This document shows positions 24,897 through 34,545 of a stretch of 64,000 bases of DNA, one piece after another. Under the pieces are notes generated by a model. The model was not told the origin of the DNA, did not search any database, and was given only the letters and a program-made list of their open reading frames with translations. Source of the DNA: Aquila chrysaetos chrysaetos (taxonomy: Eukaryota > Chordata > Aves > Accipitriformes > Accipitridae); assembly GCF_900496995.4 (NCBI RefSeq), contig NC_044030.1:10723851-10787850 (forward strand), written 5' to 3'. Position 1 is the first letter of the stretch. Every line of letters starts with the position of its first letter. Made by a program: the position numbers and the translations under genes.

Positions 24897-27800
24897 TAAT
24901 GGTACTAAAGTAATGACTTTCTGTATTTTTTCTTCTACAGCTTGTTTTGTTTCACTTTGAATATATTTCAGAATTCTTCTGGAATTGATTCAGGAGACTG
25001 AGCAGTTATTTTGCATATCCTTTGTTCATCCTGCATGAGTGCTGGTTTTCATTCCTAGTTCTCACTAGACCATTGCCACTTTAATCCAAACTCATCTTCA
25101 GCTAGTTTGCAACCCATTCAACCCTTTCAGTTGGCTTGTCTGCTCTTTCTCATGCACCCAAAGGTTTGGTTTGGACAGAATCACAAAAGCATTAGCATGC
25201 TTTCATTAGTAGGTATTAAATGTTTGTGTATGTAGTACTATTTAGAATTCCTTGCTAGTTAAATTGCCAGAGCATAGATGGAACTGACAAGATATATACC
25301 TCTGTAAATGCAGAAATAATTAAGAAAAACCTTGTTCCTACAAGTTTTGTTGCAGTGGGCCATCAAATGGTTGTTCACAGAACCATCAGCTTGCAAGTCA
25401 CAGGAAATTAAAGAGCTCTATGGAAGAAAGGCAACTTGATGCTCCCATGTTGTATTAACTGCAGTTTGTTGTCTGTAGGTCAGTGGGGATCAGGGCTGCT
25501 GTTTGAGGTCTGGTCAGCTGTTTGCCAAAGAGGCCAGTCTCTTCACCTCAAATACATCTATGTGCAGAAACGATACTGATGTTAAAATCAGTAAAGACAG
25601 AGGGTCATCCTGCCCTTTAATGGCGTTAGCCCAGTCATTGTGTTATGAAACATTACAGCAGCAGAGTTTATTCCCTTAACTAGTGGAGGGACGGAAGAAG
25701 GAATAAGAAATAAAAATATGAACCAAATCCTCTTCTGGGGCTAGTGCTCCAGTGTAAGAAGTGTTTGTACCCAGACACTTTTCAACATTTTCCTGTTAGG
25801 AGTTGCAGGCCCCTTTTAACTTCTAGTGTGAACTAGAACTCTCTGATTTTTCTTCCTCTAAAGTGAGGAATATGAGCAAGACTTAATTATTTCAGACAAA
25901 ATCAGCTGAGTTTCTTTGCTTAAATACTCTAGGTAATACTCAGTTGAACACTTGGGTTAGTATGTCTGACAGACCTGGTCCTTTTTCATTGGTCTGGATG
26001 CTTGCATCCTAAATTCTCCCAGTAAATGGATGCCTCATAATTCTGCTCACACTATGAGTTTTACCCATAGAAATATTTTGGTAAGCGATTGACTTTTTGA
26101 ACGATAATTATATCATAGATGATAGTTACATCATCAGAAAACCTGTACTGTCTATTTTGAAGAGGATAAGCTCTTCATCTTTGAAGTACTGAAGGCAGCT
26201 GCATGTGTAACTTCAGGGTCTGGGTTGCCTTCCTGCCAGTGGAGTGGAAGCCAACCTTTCAGGTTTTGGGTCTCTGTTGTTTGGTTTTTTTTATTTCTGA
26301 AGGAGTTAGAAGAAACATGCTTCTTGAGTGCTCCAGGGAAACCTCAGAAAAGTTTCAATGGAGATTTCCCAGGATCTGTCTTTGTCATCTAAAATAGAGC
26401 CATGAAACTTGGTTCTTAAAGCCTTTAGCTCCCTAGACCTTGTGCTCATCCCACCTGGCTTGTCCCTAAAATGCCACTGCTAAATGGGTTTTACATCTCC
26501 TCAGAGTCCTGTATGTAGGAGTAATTTGGTTTTCCATTAGGAAAGGTGATCTTTTACCTACCATTCTGTGGTTTTTGGTCACTGACTAAGTAATGTAAAT
26601 CGTATAGGAGAGTTAGGAACAGTGAAGGAATTAATCCAGAGTATCTCATTCAGACAGAGACGTGGTATCAAGCTGCAGACAACATTACTAATTTGACTTA
26701 CTTTCTCACACAAAAGGTGTTGCAAGATTACCTGTCTTGTAAATGCACATACTTACATGCTGCATAGGCACATTATGTGCACCCTCCACAGCTTTCTGAT
26801 TCTTCAACGCCTTCTCTCTGTGATTCTGGATATGCTGGAGAAAACATCCACTACCGTTGTGGAAACGAGTTGGTGGTTTTATGGGTCCCAATGTACTGTT
26901 GAGAGCTAAAGAATTCTTCCTGCAGAGACCAGCTGGTTATACTAGGTCTTTATTTTGCAATGTAGGTGTTTTCCCCCACCCATCTGAGTAATTCAGACTC
27001 TTGTGTTTCATGGCAAGGGAAAACAGAACCTAGGAGAATTTGTCCACCTGCTCACAATGAAAAATTTTTCAGAGGGATGGCTAACCTTATAGGGAGAAGT
27101 TACATTAAGTGTTAAGTTGCATAGTTGAATACATTATTTCTTTCCAGTGTTTGCATATGCTGTAGCACTCCAAATGTCAGTAACAGTACCAGTGTCCCAG
27201 GTATGGTCTGGTATTAAAGGATGTCTGTGATGGTATTAATTAAACTTCTACAAAATCTGACGTTCTTATTGGGGTGGAAACCCAAACCAAAGAAAGTAGG
27301 ATCTTTTTCTTGTGCGCTAGAGTGCCACTGTGTCCTTGGTAACATATTTGTACCTGCTAAAATAAGTAAGAGGATAACACTGCAGAAGCTGGCACTTGTT
27401 ACAGAGTGCAGTTAATATCTCTTCCCCTCAGGAACCTGCAGAACATGAGGCTTGGAAGTGCAGGAAGATTCAATTTACAAATGACAATAGTATATTATAA
27501 TAATATACTCTGTGAGACGCTGCAAAGTAATTTAAAAAGTAATTAAGCTTTCTATAAAATCAAAGGTATGCAGACAGAGCTTTGTATTTGCTCAATCCAT
27601 TCTTGCTCATTTGGTTTAAGACTGTTAGAAACATTAGACGAGCTCTTGAAGTTTGTATAAATCAGTGATGCCTCTGTGAAAACTGATGTGCCCCCAAGTA
27701 TAAAAGAGAATAATAATGTGCAAATTCTTCAGTACAAAAAATGTTCTTTTGAAAGGTTTCTCTTCCAAAAGTGAGAAAGTTAACTACTTTCCTGTGGTCG

Positions 27801-30800
27801 CCAGGGAGAAAGAGTTACAGACTTCCATGGTATCTAAAATACAGTTGCAAAGTTCTTAATTAAAAAATCCACTATAATCTCATACAAATGTGATTAGCCT
27901 CAGTGCTAGTATGGATGCCACTATCTGTTGATTAATCTGACTCTTTAAACATGTGAAAGTATGCTGGTAATAAGAAGCCAGGAGCTCTCCATTTATCTAA
28001 AAGTGAAAGAGGAAGCCTACAAAAAGGGCAAGGGGCAATCCTGTCACCAAGAGTGCCTATGAATAATAGAGGTGTCCTGGGACAGAAGTGGAAGGCTCTT
28101 TGTGTGCGTTAGAGGAAAACCAGCAGCACTTTATATGAAATAGGTGGAACAATGTGCAGCCAGACTATGAGGCGATACCTGTTTAAAACATTTTTGCCTC
28201 AGTCTGTGCACATAGGCTTACTGTGCTCAAAGAATAGTAGTTGACACTAACAGAGAAGCAGCAGAAGCATGGGCCAGGAAAAGTGAACAGGTTAATGAAT
28301 CCTCAGAATAGTGGAATATATTCAGGACAACAGAACCTGGTAAATTTCATCAGAGTATTTGACAGAAATATTCTCTGAACTGTTGATAGTTATTTAAAAA
28401 AAAATTTAAAAATCTTGCAGGACAGATCACATTTCAGAGGACCAAAGAAAGGCAAATTTATTTCCTAAAAAATCAGAAAAAGACCTAGGGGGACCTAGGT
28501 GTATGTACAGTAGAAACCATATGTACAGTATAAATCTATTGGCCACTTTTTATTTAGGCGCATATTTATAGCGGTTCAGTTGATTTGAAAAAAAGAAGCT
28601 GAAGTTGGTCAAAGGTAAATGAAACCTAGGGGCTAATCCTCACCATAGAAGAGTAAAACATGGGAGTCAACGAGACCATCTACCCACTGTTGCACTTTCC
28701 AGAAAACACTTTGTCAGGATCTCCCTGGCCACCATTAAAGACTGCAGTCCTTTTTCCCAGTTCCTACTTTGGAAGGTGGATGGTCCAAGCTCAGATAGGT
28801 GTGTCCTGCACAGTGCTTATTCCTTGCTTCTTAACAGATGTTGGAATAATTTCTGCATCAAAGCTGCCATTACTTTGTGTGGAATGGAAACACGGAAAAG
28901 AGGACAAAAGTGATTTAAAATCAGGTTTAAACTTCCACCTGTAGGATCTGCCAGTCCCAGGTGTAGGAGAGGATTTGCGAATCTGTCCCAAAACTTGAGG
29001 GCAGAGTGTAGAGTCTTAAACAGCAGATGGGAAAAAGTCATGAAGCAGAACTGTATGAGGAGAAAACAGTAACATGGCAAATGCCAAAAGCTACAACCAA
29101 ACAGCCGTTCTGTGGAAGAGGATGAAAGAAAAATGAATTAGATACCTCAGCCTGGAAGAGCAGATTACAGACTTAACCTGGAACGTGCCACACTGTTAGT
29201 AGCTCCCTTGCAGGAAGCATAAAGGCGACTAATGGAATGGTACAGAACTTAGTAGAATTGGTTAATAAAACAACCAGATGATTAGGAGATCTGGATTTTA
29301 TTCTTGGTTCTAACACAGACTTTCTGTGGACTATTGAACCAATTATTTGGGGTTTTGCTATTTGGTTTCTCATTAACTTAGGAGAGACACTTTGGTATCT
29401 CATGGGAGTTACTACAAGGCTAAAATTAAGCATCAAGATTTTCAGTGTGATAATCACCAAAGGAGATACCTCTGAATGGCTGATGTATCATATATTCACT
29501 TTGAGAAAAATAGTTGTCCTGTTAGTTTTTCATTTCCTGAATAACCTAGAGGAAATCCATGGCGCGGGGCAAGTGGGGGGGTGGGTGCACTGATAAAAGG
29601 AGAGAGGGATGTGAATGTCATAAAAAGTCCTGCCCATTATTCCACTTTTTGGTTCCTTTAGTAGTTTTCTTTTTTTACTGGTGCTTGTAGAGGATTCTTT
29701 GTTAGTTAGTAGTATTTCATAGCTTTGTCTTCCTACAGGTCCCTTTGGCATGAAAGGAAGACAGTTTGTGTGCTTTCTAAAGAAATGTGAATTTCATGTT
29801 GTCAGTGTTAAAGCTTTATTTTCTTACTCTCCAAACTTTATAGCCATACATACAGCTGCTATGGATATGCTCGGAGGATCTGGAATAGAAAAACAGTGCA
29901 GGAAAACTGACATCCTTGCAGATGCTGCATATTGCATTTTAACAAAACCAAAAAGTTTCACTGGAAACTTCATTATTGATGAAGTTCTGCTGAGAGAAGA
30001 AGGAGTTAAGGATTTTGATGTCTATGCAATTGCACCAGGTAAAACAGATCTTTAAGATTAGGAGTAAGTCCAGGAAGGAGGGAAGGCTGTATGGAGAATA
30101 TTAATATAGTTCTGTTTCTAGGGGCTTTTAAATTAGTCTGTAAAAAGTTGCTTTGCCTCAGCTTTCAGAACATGCCTTCCTGGCAAGCACATATGAGTCC
30201 ACTGAGATTCTAATAGTGCCTATTAAATTAAAAAAATACTTTAATGAAAAGAAAATGTACCTGCACTGTAGATGTATATATTGCTATTTACCACTAGTGA
30301 GATAGATTTTTTTTTTTCTTCTTCAAATGTTTTTCATTGCAACTTAAGAGGCTTCTGCATCAGATTTTAAATGAACCAAACTCTAAACATGTTACTTCAT
30401 GCTTGTCTTTCCTTCAAATTGTAGTTTATTTAGTTATAAATTTGGCTGTAGTTTCATATGAAATGGATTCCTGTTTGTGCTGTTCCACTTTACTTGGACT
30501 TACTATTACATTTTTCATGCTTTCTAGGTCACCCCCTGATGCCTGACTTTTTCTTGGATGTTGCAACTGACATGACAGCCATGAAACAAGAAAGATACGG
30601 TAGGGAAAGCGATGTGTGTACAAGTCGATCATTTCTGACAATAACGAATGCCGTCTCTATTTCAAGTTGTTTTTTCTGCTTTTCTTTTCTCCCAAGAGCT
30701 TGGGCACCATTCAAGCTATTTGACAAGAACCCTTTTCTCATTTGGAGGGTATGATTTATGGAAGTGACTCTGTACTTAAAGCTAGGGAAGAAATGTTCCC

Positions 30801-33373
30801 TCCTGCAGGACTTTCAGGGTATAAAATCAGTTCCTTATTTTGAAGAATCCTTTTTTAACCATCTGAGTTGTGGTAGTATGAAAGTCACAGGCAAATATTG
30901 CTGGAAAAAGAAATTAAATGGCAAACAGCACATTTTGCAGGAGTGTCATATGATCTGTCTTGATAAATTTATACAAAAAACAGTCTCTGTTGCTTTGTAC
31001 ATGAAACTCGCGTGATTTACAGTCTCTGAGACAAAATGCAGAAATCTTTTTTTAGAAAAGCATTGTTTTTGCTTTTTCAGAATTGTAGTGTGTCAAGTTG
31101 GAGGGCAACTAATAACGCTGAACAGGTTTTGTAGGAGTGCCAAAAGAGGGATGAGAGAAAGGCAGAGGAGGCAAAGTTTGAACAGAGTCCCTTTCCCTTG
31201 AAAATAGTGTTTGAGCAATCGCACGAGGACTGTTCTGCAGGGACAGGTGGTGTTAGTTCCCTGGGCCTCCCAAAGGTGGTTATTTAGTAGGGGCCCACAG
31301 GATACTCCTAACAATTTTTTGATACTTAAGTCACCTAAGAGACTTTCTACAACATTTTTAGAGGGTGTTCAACTTGATCGGCCTTGTAAAAATTGCAGAT
31401 GCTGTCCTTTATTGTTAACTGTACGTGTTCACTGCAGTATAGTAAAATGCTGGTTAAAGCAGTGAATTGATTTACAGCTTAGAAGCCTTTGCAGAAGAAT
31501 TAGTGAGAACATCCATGTTCTTAGCAAGATAGACAAGACAGAAGTATTTTGAGGTGAAAGAGTTGTTTATTAAAGACACTGGGGTGGGTTTTTTTTTTTG
31601 TGAGTGCTGTCAGGAGCGTATGGGTTGCATTAGAAAACAATGTGCTGTGTAAGCCTTGGTACTTAACCGTGAACAATCAGAATTAGAATTTTTTTTTAAT
31701 GTATTAGGAGGTGAAATATATTGCAGAATTACCTTTAGTGCTCTACACCCGTTCAGATTCCCAGGTGCAAAACCCATCCTTTATCAGTATTAATACTGAA
31801 ATGGAGAAATACTCATTTTCCCTACTGGGAAGTTTAAATCTTTTCAAACGGAATTCTCTAGGCATGTTTCTATATGCAGTTTTAAAGTGTTTTGCATTTG
31901 AAAGAGAAAATAGTCTCTTTCTTGTAGGTGCTTCCCAAGCACTCAAAGAAGAGAGGAAATTCAGCGGATCCCAGCATGAAGGACCAGATGGAGCTACGGT
32001 TAACACAGAACCTGCTCCAGCCAAGCCGTTGAGTCCTGTTGCAGAAACCTTCAGAGTTATTGAGGGGGCAATGAGCGAAGAGTATGTGAGAAGTACTCAG
32101 GGTGTCTTTCAGTTTGAATTATCTGGTAAGACCATCGCTTGTAAAACCTTCCCGTGGTCACGCTCCTAGCAAAAGGCGCTCGGTGTTTTCGGGCAGAAAC
32201 GCTCGCCTTTTCAAGCTGATCCAGGAACAGACCGCCTTTCGTTCTGTTCTGTGTGAGGCTCCTTCTCAGGACCAGCTTCAGCACACGCAGGAAGCTGCTG
32301 CCGCTGCCGGCATAGGCGGGCAGGCTTCGTCGCAGCGCTGGCCCTGCGGCACAGGGTTAGCGTGACGACGGACAGGGGTGCTCGCAGGGTCACGTTAAGA
32401 GCGCCGGCTGCCACCAGCTCTGTCAGCAAAGTGCTGCCGTCGGGCGCTTCTGCCCGTGTCCCCGATCCGTGGTGCCGCGGGGCGTCTGCCAGAGGCTGGC
32501 TTTGCCTGCACGCAGGACGTGGGGCAAGTGGTAACTTCTCGCAGAGCACCACCAGCGTACGTACTGTGGAGTAACTGCTCCAAAGGGACACGGCAGCGTC
32601 CGTCGGGCAGGGAGGAGTAGGGAGGGCACAGTGCTCTTTGCTGCCTTGTCACCTCTCCCCACTGTCTGTTCAGGTGATGACGGAGGCACTTGGTACATTG
32701 ACCTGAAAACCAAGGGTGGCAGCGCCGGTTTCGGAAAGCCTCCTGTGACGGCCGATGTGGTTATGAGCATGTCGAGTGCCGACTTTGTGAAAATGTTCAC
32801 GGGTGAGTGACAAAGGCATTTGCCAGGGCGGACGCAGGTGCCGGTGCCCAGAAAACCTTCTGCTGCTGGGCGAACGGACAGCCTGCTCGCTTTGTGGTCC
32901 TGGGATGGAGGAGCTTTCGGCTTTCCGCGGCGCAAGTGAAAGTGTAGGATAGAACTCCTCGGATTTTTCTGAACTCTGCTGTTCGGCGAGCAGCAAGAGC
33001 ACAAAAGCTTATACTGCTTTTGTTAACCAGGTACTGAAATTCTAGCCGCGAGCGTAGCTTCAGAAAGAATCCAGTCGATCTGTTGGACTTGCGGTTCTGC
33101 ACATCTCTAATCTGTGTCTCCTAAATGTGCACTGCTTTTACAGCAGAACTTGGTAGCAATATAGCTGCTAGGTCTCGCTGTAGTGGCATTACATTTTCCT
33201 GTGCGCGGGCTGTCTCCAGTTCCTTTTTCTTTTTCTGATGGTTCTGTGTCTTCTTTTTAGGTAAACTAAAGCCAACCCTGGCCTTCATGTCAGGAAAATT
33301 AAGGATTAAAGGTAACATGGCACTAGCAATAAAGCTCGAGAAGATGCTGACACAGCTCAACTCTAAACTGTGA
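16654..33373 (+). CDS. HSDL2: HSDL2, hydroxysteroid dehydrogenase-like protein 2 (complete, 11 coding exons)
   Basis: Join 16654-16670, 21369-21532, 21969-22067, 22194-22308, 23679-23782, 24761-24859, 29844-30038, 30528-30599, 31928-32125, 32674-32802, 33261-33373: 1305 nt, 434 aa (human about 418). The phase is consistent and every junction is GT/AG. Residues 16-23 are the TGASRGIG nucleotide-binding motif, 100-103 NNAS, 152 the likely catalytic Ser, and 168/172 the YxxxK catalytic Tyr and Lys. A variable linker follows (about residues 285-330), then an SCP2 domain. The protein ends SKL, a canonical PTS1. Family knowledge: peroxisomal/mitochondrial SDR with a sterol-carrier domain, linked to fatty-acid and cholesterol metabolism; the substrate is not settled. 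The ATG sits in a good Kozak context (GCCGCCATGC). Exons 9-11 lie in a repeat arm that exchanges sequence with an inverted copy. Confidence 0.96.
16777..16803 (+). repeat. (GGC)n trinucleotide repeat
   Basis: About nine GGC/CGG units in intron 1, about 110 bp after exon 1 in the CpG island. Such runs are length-polymorphic in vertebrate promoters and can affect methylation. Confidence 0.9.
17676..18040 (+). repeat. Block D in intron 1 (inverted copy at 34090-34436)
   Basis: Aligns with the reverse complement of 34090-34436 with scattered substitutions and small indels. It is clearly less identical than the A and B arms, so this pair appears to escape recent conversion. It includes a 40-50 nt core bounded by AG and GT (around 17773-17820) that is well kept in both copies. 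Confidence 0.85.
18525..19930 (-). mobile_element. CR1 LINE 3' portion (antisense in intron 1)
   Basis: The + strand begins with TCGGAAGGGACCTTGAGAGG, the reverse complement of the conserved CR1 3' end. It continues through typical antisense CR1 sequence (GGACAGTCTGAATCTCTCC..., AGGATTGGTCCAAGAATAGA..., GTTGAAAGCCTTGC). This would cover the 3'UTR and the end of the reverse-transcriptase ORF. It is broken by many stops and indels, so it is an old inactive copy. The left edge is good; the right edge is approximate. Confidence 0.75.
21369..21532 (+). CDS. HSDL2: HSDL2 exon 2
   Basis: Acceptor CCACCTTTAG, donor GTAAGT. Encodes KLAGCTLFITGASRGIGKAI ... GTIYTAAAE, which includes the nucleotide-binding TGASRGIG motif of the SDR domain. 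The frame runs on for a few codons into intron 2, but the donor match and human homology fix the end. Confidence 0.96.
21969..22067 (+). CDS. HSDL2: HSDL2 exon 3
   Basis: Acceptor TTGTGCAG, donor GTATGC. Encodes EAAGGKALPCVVNVREEQQI ... VEKAVKTFGG, part of the Rossmann fold. Intron 3 is only 126 nt and has no in-frame stop, so a read-through frame exists. Homology clearly supports splicing. Confidence 0.95.
22194..22308 (+). CDS. HSDL2: HSDL2 exon 4
   Basis: Acceptor AAAACCAG, donor GTAAGT. Encodes IDILVNNASAISLTGTLETE ... DVNVRGTYL, which contains the NNAS structural/catalytic Asn motif. Confidence 0.96.
22309..23678 (+). other. HSDL2: HSDL2 intron 4
   Basis: About 1.37 kb, AT-rich. It contains a 32-bp imperfect inverted repeat at 22789-22936, listed separately. 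No other feature recognised. Confidence 0.85.
22789..22936. repeat. 32-bp inverted repeat in intron 4
   Basis: The arm at 22789-22820 (CCTACTTTCAGCTTATCAGT...) pairs with the arm at 22905-22936 with two mismatches across an 84-nt spacer. In RNA it would form a strong stem. It may be the termini of a small MITE-like element or chance snap-back DNA; the arms lie outside splice sites. Confidence 0.8.
23679..23782 (+). CDS. HSDL2: HSDL2 exon 5
   Basis: Acceptor CTATCTTTCAG, donor GTGAGT. Encodes SKTCLPHLRKSRNPHILNLS then PPMNLNPMWFKNHC, which includes the likely catalytic Ser152 in HILNLSPP. Confidence 0.95.
23783..24760 (+). other. HSDL2: HSDL2 intron 5
   Basis: About 0.98 kb with several A, C and T homopolymer runs (near 24227 and 24376). 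No gene or recognisable repeat family seen. Confidence 0.85.
24761..24859 (+). CDS. HSDL2: HSDL2 exon 6
   Basis: Acceptor CTTGTCTTAG, donor GTGATT. Encodes YTISKYGMSMCVLGMAEEF ... VNALWPKT, including catalytic Tyr168 and Lys172 (YxxxK). The donor is weak and is followed 4 nt later by a 32-nt T run. Confidence 0.96.
24860..29843 (+). other. HSDL2: HSDL2 intron 6
   Basis: Longest intron, about 5.0 kb, AT-rich. It starts with a poly-T run at 24864-24895. I recognise no exon, RNA gene or clear transposon in it. Confidence 0.85.
24864..24895 (+). repeat. Poly-T tract (32 nt) next to a weak 5' splice site
   Basis: Thirty-two consecutive T starting four bases inside intron 6. U-rich sequence just after a weak donor is a known TIA1/TIAR binding context that aids U1 recruitment, so it may matter for exon 6 inclusion. 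Length in the assembly may be imprecise. Confidence 0.9.
29844..30038 (+). CDS. HSDL2: HSDL2 exon 7
   Basis: Acceptor CAAACTTTATAG, donor GTAAAA. Encodes IHTAAMDMLGGSGIEKQCRK ... FTGNFIIDEVLL ... FDVYAIAP, the end of the SDR domain. Confidence 0.95.
30039..30527 (+). other. HSDL2: HSDL2 intron 7
   Basis: About 0.49 kb, AT-rich, ending in TTTCATGCTTTCTAG. Nothing else recognised. Confidence 0.85.
30528..30599 (+). CDS. HSDL2: HSDL2 exon 8
   Basis: Acceptor TGCTTTCTAG, donor GTAGGG. Encodes HPLMPDFFLDVATDMTAMKQ ERY, the start of the variable linker; PDFFLD is conserved with human. The inverted copy has a candidate version 39 nt shorter. Confidence 0.92.
31928..32125 (+). CDS. HSDL2: HSDL2 exon 9
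   Basis: Acceptor CTTTCTTGTAG, donor GTAAGA. Encodes the low-conservation linker (ASQALKEERKFSGSQHEG ...) and the first SCP2 residues (ETFRVIEGAMSEEYVRSTQG). The linker is somewhat longer than in human, which accounts for the longer protein. Confidence 0.94.
32674..32802 (+). CDS. HSDL2: HSDL2 exon 10
   Basis: Acceptor CTGTCTGTTCAG, donor GTGAGT. Encodes DDGGTWYIDLKTKGGSAGFG KPP ... SADFVKMFTG, the core of the SCP2 domain. Codons are much more GC-rich than those of exons 2-8. Confidence 0.95.
33261..33373 (+). CDS. HSDL2: HSDL2 exon 11 (terminal)
   Basis: Acceptor CTTCTTTTTAG. Encodes KLKPTLAFMSGKLRIKGNMA LAIKLEKMLTQLNSKL, then TGA at 33371-33373. The last three residues, SKL, are the canonical PTS1 (human ends ARL). 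The first part lies in conversion arm A; from 33304 on it differs clearly from the inverted copy. Confidence 0.96.
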
Positions 33374-33476
33374 GGGGAAGCCGTTACTAGCGCAACAGTG
33401 GCCTTTCATATATAACTGCAACGCTGTTTTAAAATTGTAGTCCTTCTTTTTTCTCTGATGCAATATAATAAGTATG

Positions 33477-33482
33477 CATAAA
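33477..33482 (+). promoter_or_regulatory. HSDL2: Candidate variant poly(A) signal CATAAA
   Basis: CATAAA about 104 nt after the stop codon, at the position aligned with AATAAA of the inverted copy. I saw no canonical AATAAA in the following few hundred bases. CATAAA is a known weaker variant; longer 3'UTR isoforms are possible. Confidence 0.4.
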
Positions 33483-33490
33483 ATGTGAGA

Positions 33491-34089
33491 TTTTAAAAGA
33501 AGAAATATCTCCATCTAATGAAGACAAGAAGCTGTTTGTGATTAAACTAACTTCTCAAGAATACAAGTATTAGGTTCCGGGTGTTTTCTTTACTTCTGCT
33601 CCTCTGGATCAATGCAGGACACCTGAAGTGAGTTTCTTCCCACATAGTTGCTTGCACACATGTCCCATAAAAAAGGGGGAGCAAATGTCACCCTGCAGAC
33701 CTGTTTCTGTGATAGAAGTGCCATCAGAGATTCCTGAGCTGGCTTAGAAGTGGAAGCAATACGGTCAATTTAGCAGGGCCCCAATTACCCTGGTGAATGG
33801 ACATCTCAATTTTTTTTTTTTTTTCCTTTCCTGAGTTTATTACCTACACTAGTTCTTATACCTTTGTATTGCACTGAGTTAGGCTGTACAGACATGCCGA
33901 GTGATCCTGACTGCCACAGACAAGGTACTGCCTTCCACAGCACCTTCATGTAGCATTACAAGGATTGACCTACATCACTGCAGCCAGCTAATTCCCCTTC
34001 CTTCCCTTTGGCAGGTAAAGATTGAAGCTCACTTGTGAAAGGACGCATGCCCCCACTCTGTAAATGGACAAGCGCACACATGGTCTGTA
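33491..34089. other. Spacer after HSDL2
   Basis: About 0.6 kb of unremarkable sequence with a poly-T run near 33811. No homology to the left side was evident and no gene is recognised. Confidence 0.6.
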
Positions 34090-34436
34090 ACTTGTGTGAC
34101 AGCATCTGCAAAGCCCAATGCACTAACCTCTTTAAAATGTTTATTCGGTGTCCCCAAAAGGACTGCCCAGAATTTAGAGCATTTTACTCTGCTAAGCAAG
34201 CTGAGAAGCTTGCGAGACTTAGGATTTATTTAATTCACTCAAAGGTCCAATAGTTTACAAGTTTTTAAAGCATGTGCTCATCTAAAATTGCTTATGACCT
34301 GTATTGTGAAGGTCGCATCTTTATCGCTTCCATTGCAGTTGAATTCTGGTAATAAGACAGAAAATGTCAAATTCACCCCTGTGCCTTGCAATCTCGGGGA
34401 TCTTGCGAAAAATGAAGGTGGGTTCCTTTCTCACCA
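34090..34436 (-). repeat. Block D' (inverted copy of intron 1 segment 17676-18040)
   Basis: The reverse complement aligns with 17676-18040, including the AG...GT-bounded core, with scattered substitutions and a few short deletions. It directly abuts the inverted exon 1 copy, so about 1 kb of intron 1 sequence found in the left copy is missing here. Confidence 0.85.
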
Positions 34437-34449
34437 GGCACGAGGGGCA

Positions 34450-34545
34450 GGGGGTGCAGAGGGAGGGGGCGGCTTACCCCGTGTTGGGCAGCATGGCAGC
34501 GCCAGTAAGGGCTGCCCCAGCGGGATGGGGAGCAGCGTTGGGCTG
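34450..34545 (-). repeat. Block C' (inverted copy of the exon 1 region)
   Basis: The reverse complement aligns with about 16600-16700 around the HSDL2 start codon. Many CpG sites of the left copy are TG or CA here (for example GCCATGGCGGCG-type sites have become GCAGCG), as expected of methylated, inactive promoter DNA. Confidence 0.8.
34478..34494 (-). pseudogene. HSDL2: HSDL2 exon 1' (inverted copy with intact ATG and donor)
   Basis: On the minus strand, ATG CTG CCC AAC ACG GG followed by GTAAGC: the start codon, all coding bases of exon 1 and the splice donor are preserved. No exons 2-8 lie downstream on this strand before the + gene. A minus-strand transcript from here would run antisense through HSDL2. 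Joining exon 1' straight to exon 9' would be out of frame (phase 2 into phase 1). Confidence 0.85.

Larger units (their letters stand above)
30891..33303 (+). repeat. Inverted repeat arm A (near-identical to 11175-13589)
   Basis: Right-hand arm of the A pair, covering most of intron 8 through the first part of exon 11. Its length differs from the left arm by only about 2 bp. The edges lie within intron 8 and within exon 11 rather than at element boundaries, which argues for conversion-tract limits. Introns 9 and 10 inside it are notably GC- and CpG-rich for a gene interior. Confidence 0.92.

Noticed and set aside
24622-24960. 112-codon frame that includes exon 6
   Set aside because: It reads through the acceptor, donor and poly-T tract. 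Only 24761-24859 matches HSDL2, with correct splice sites.
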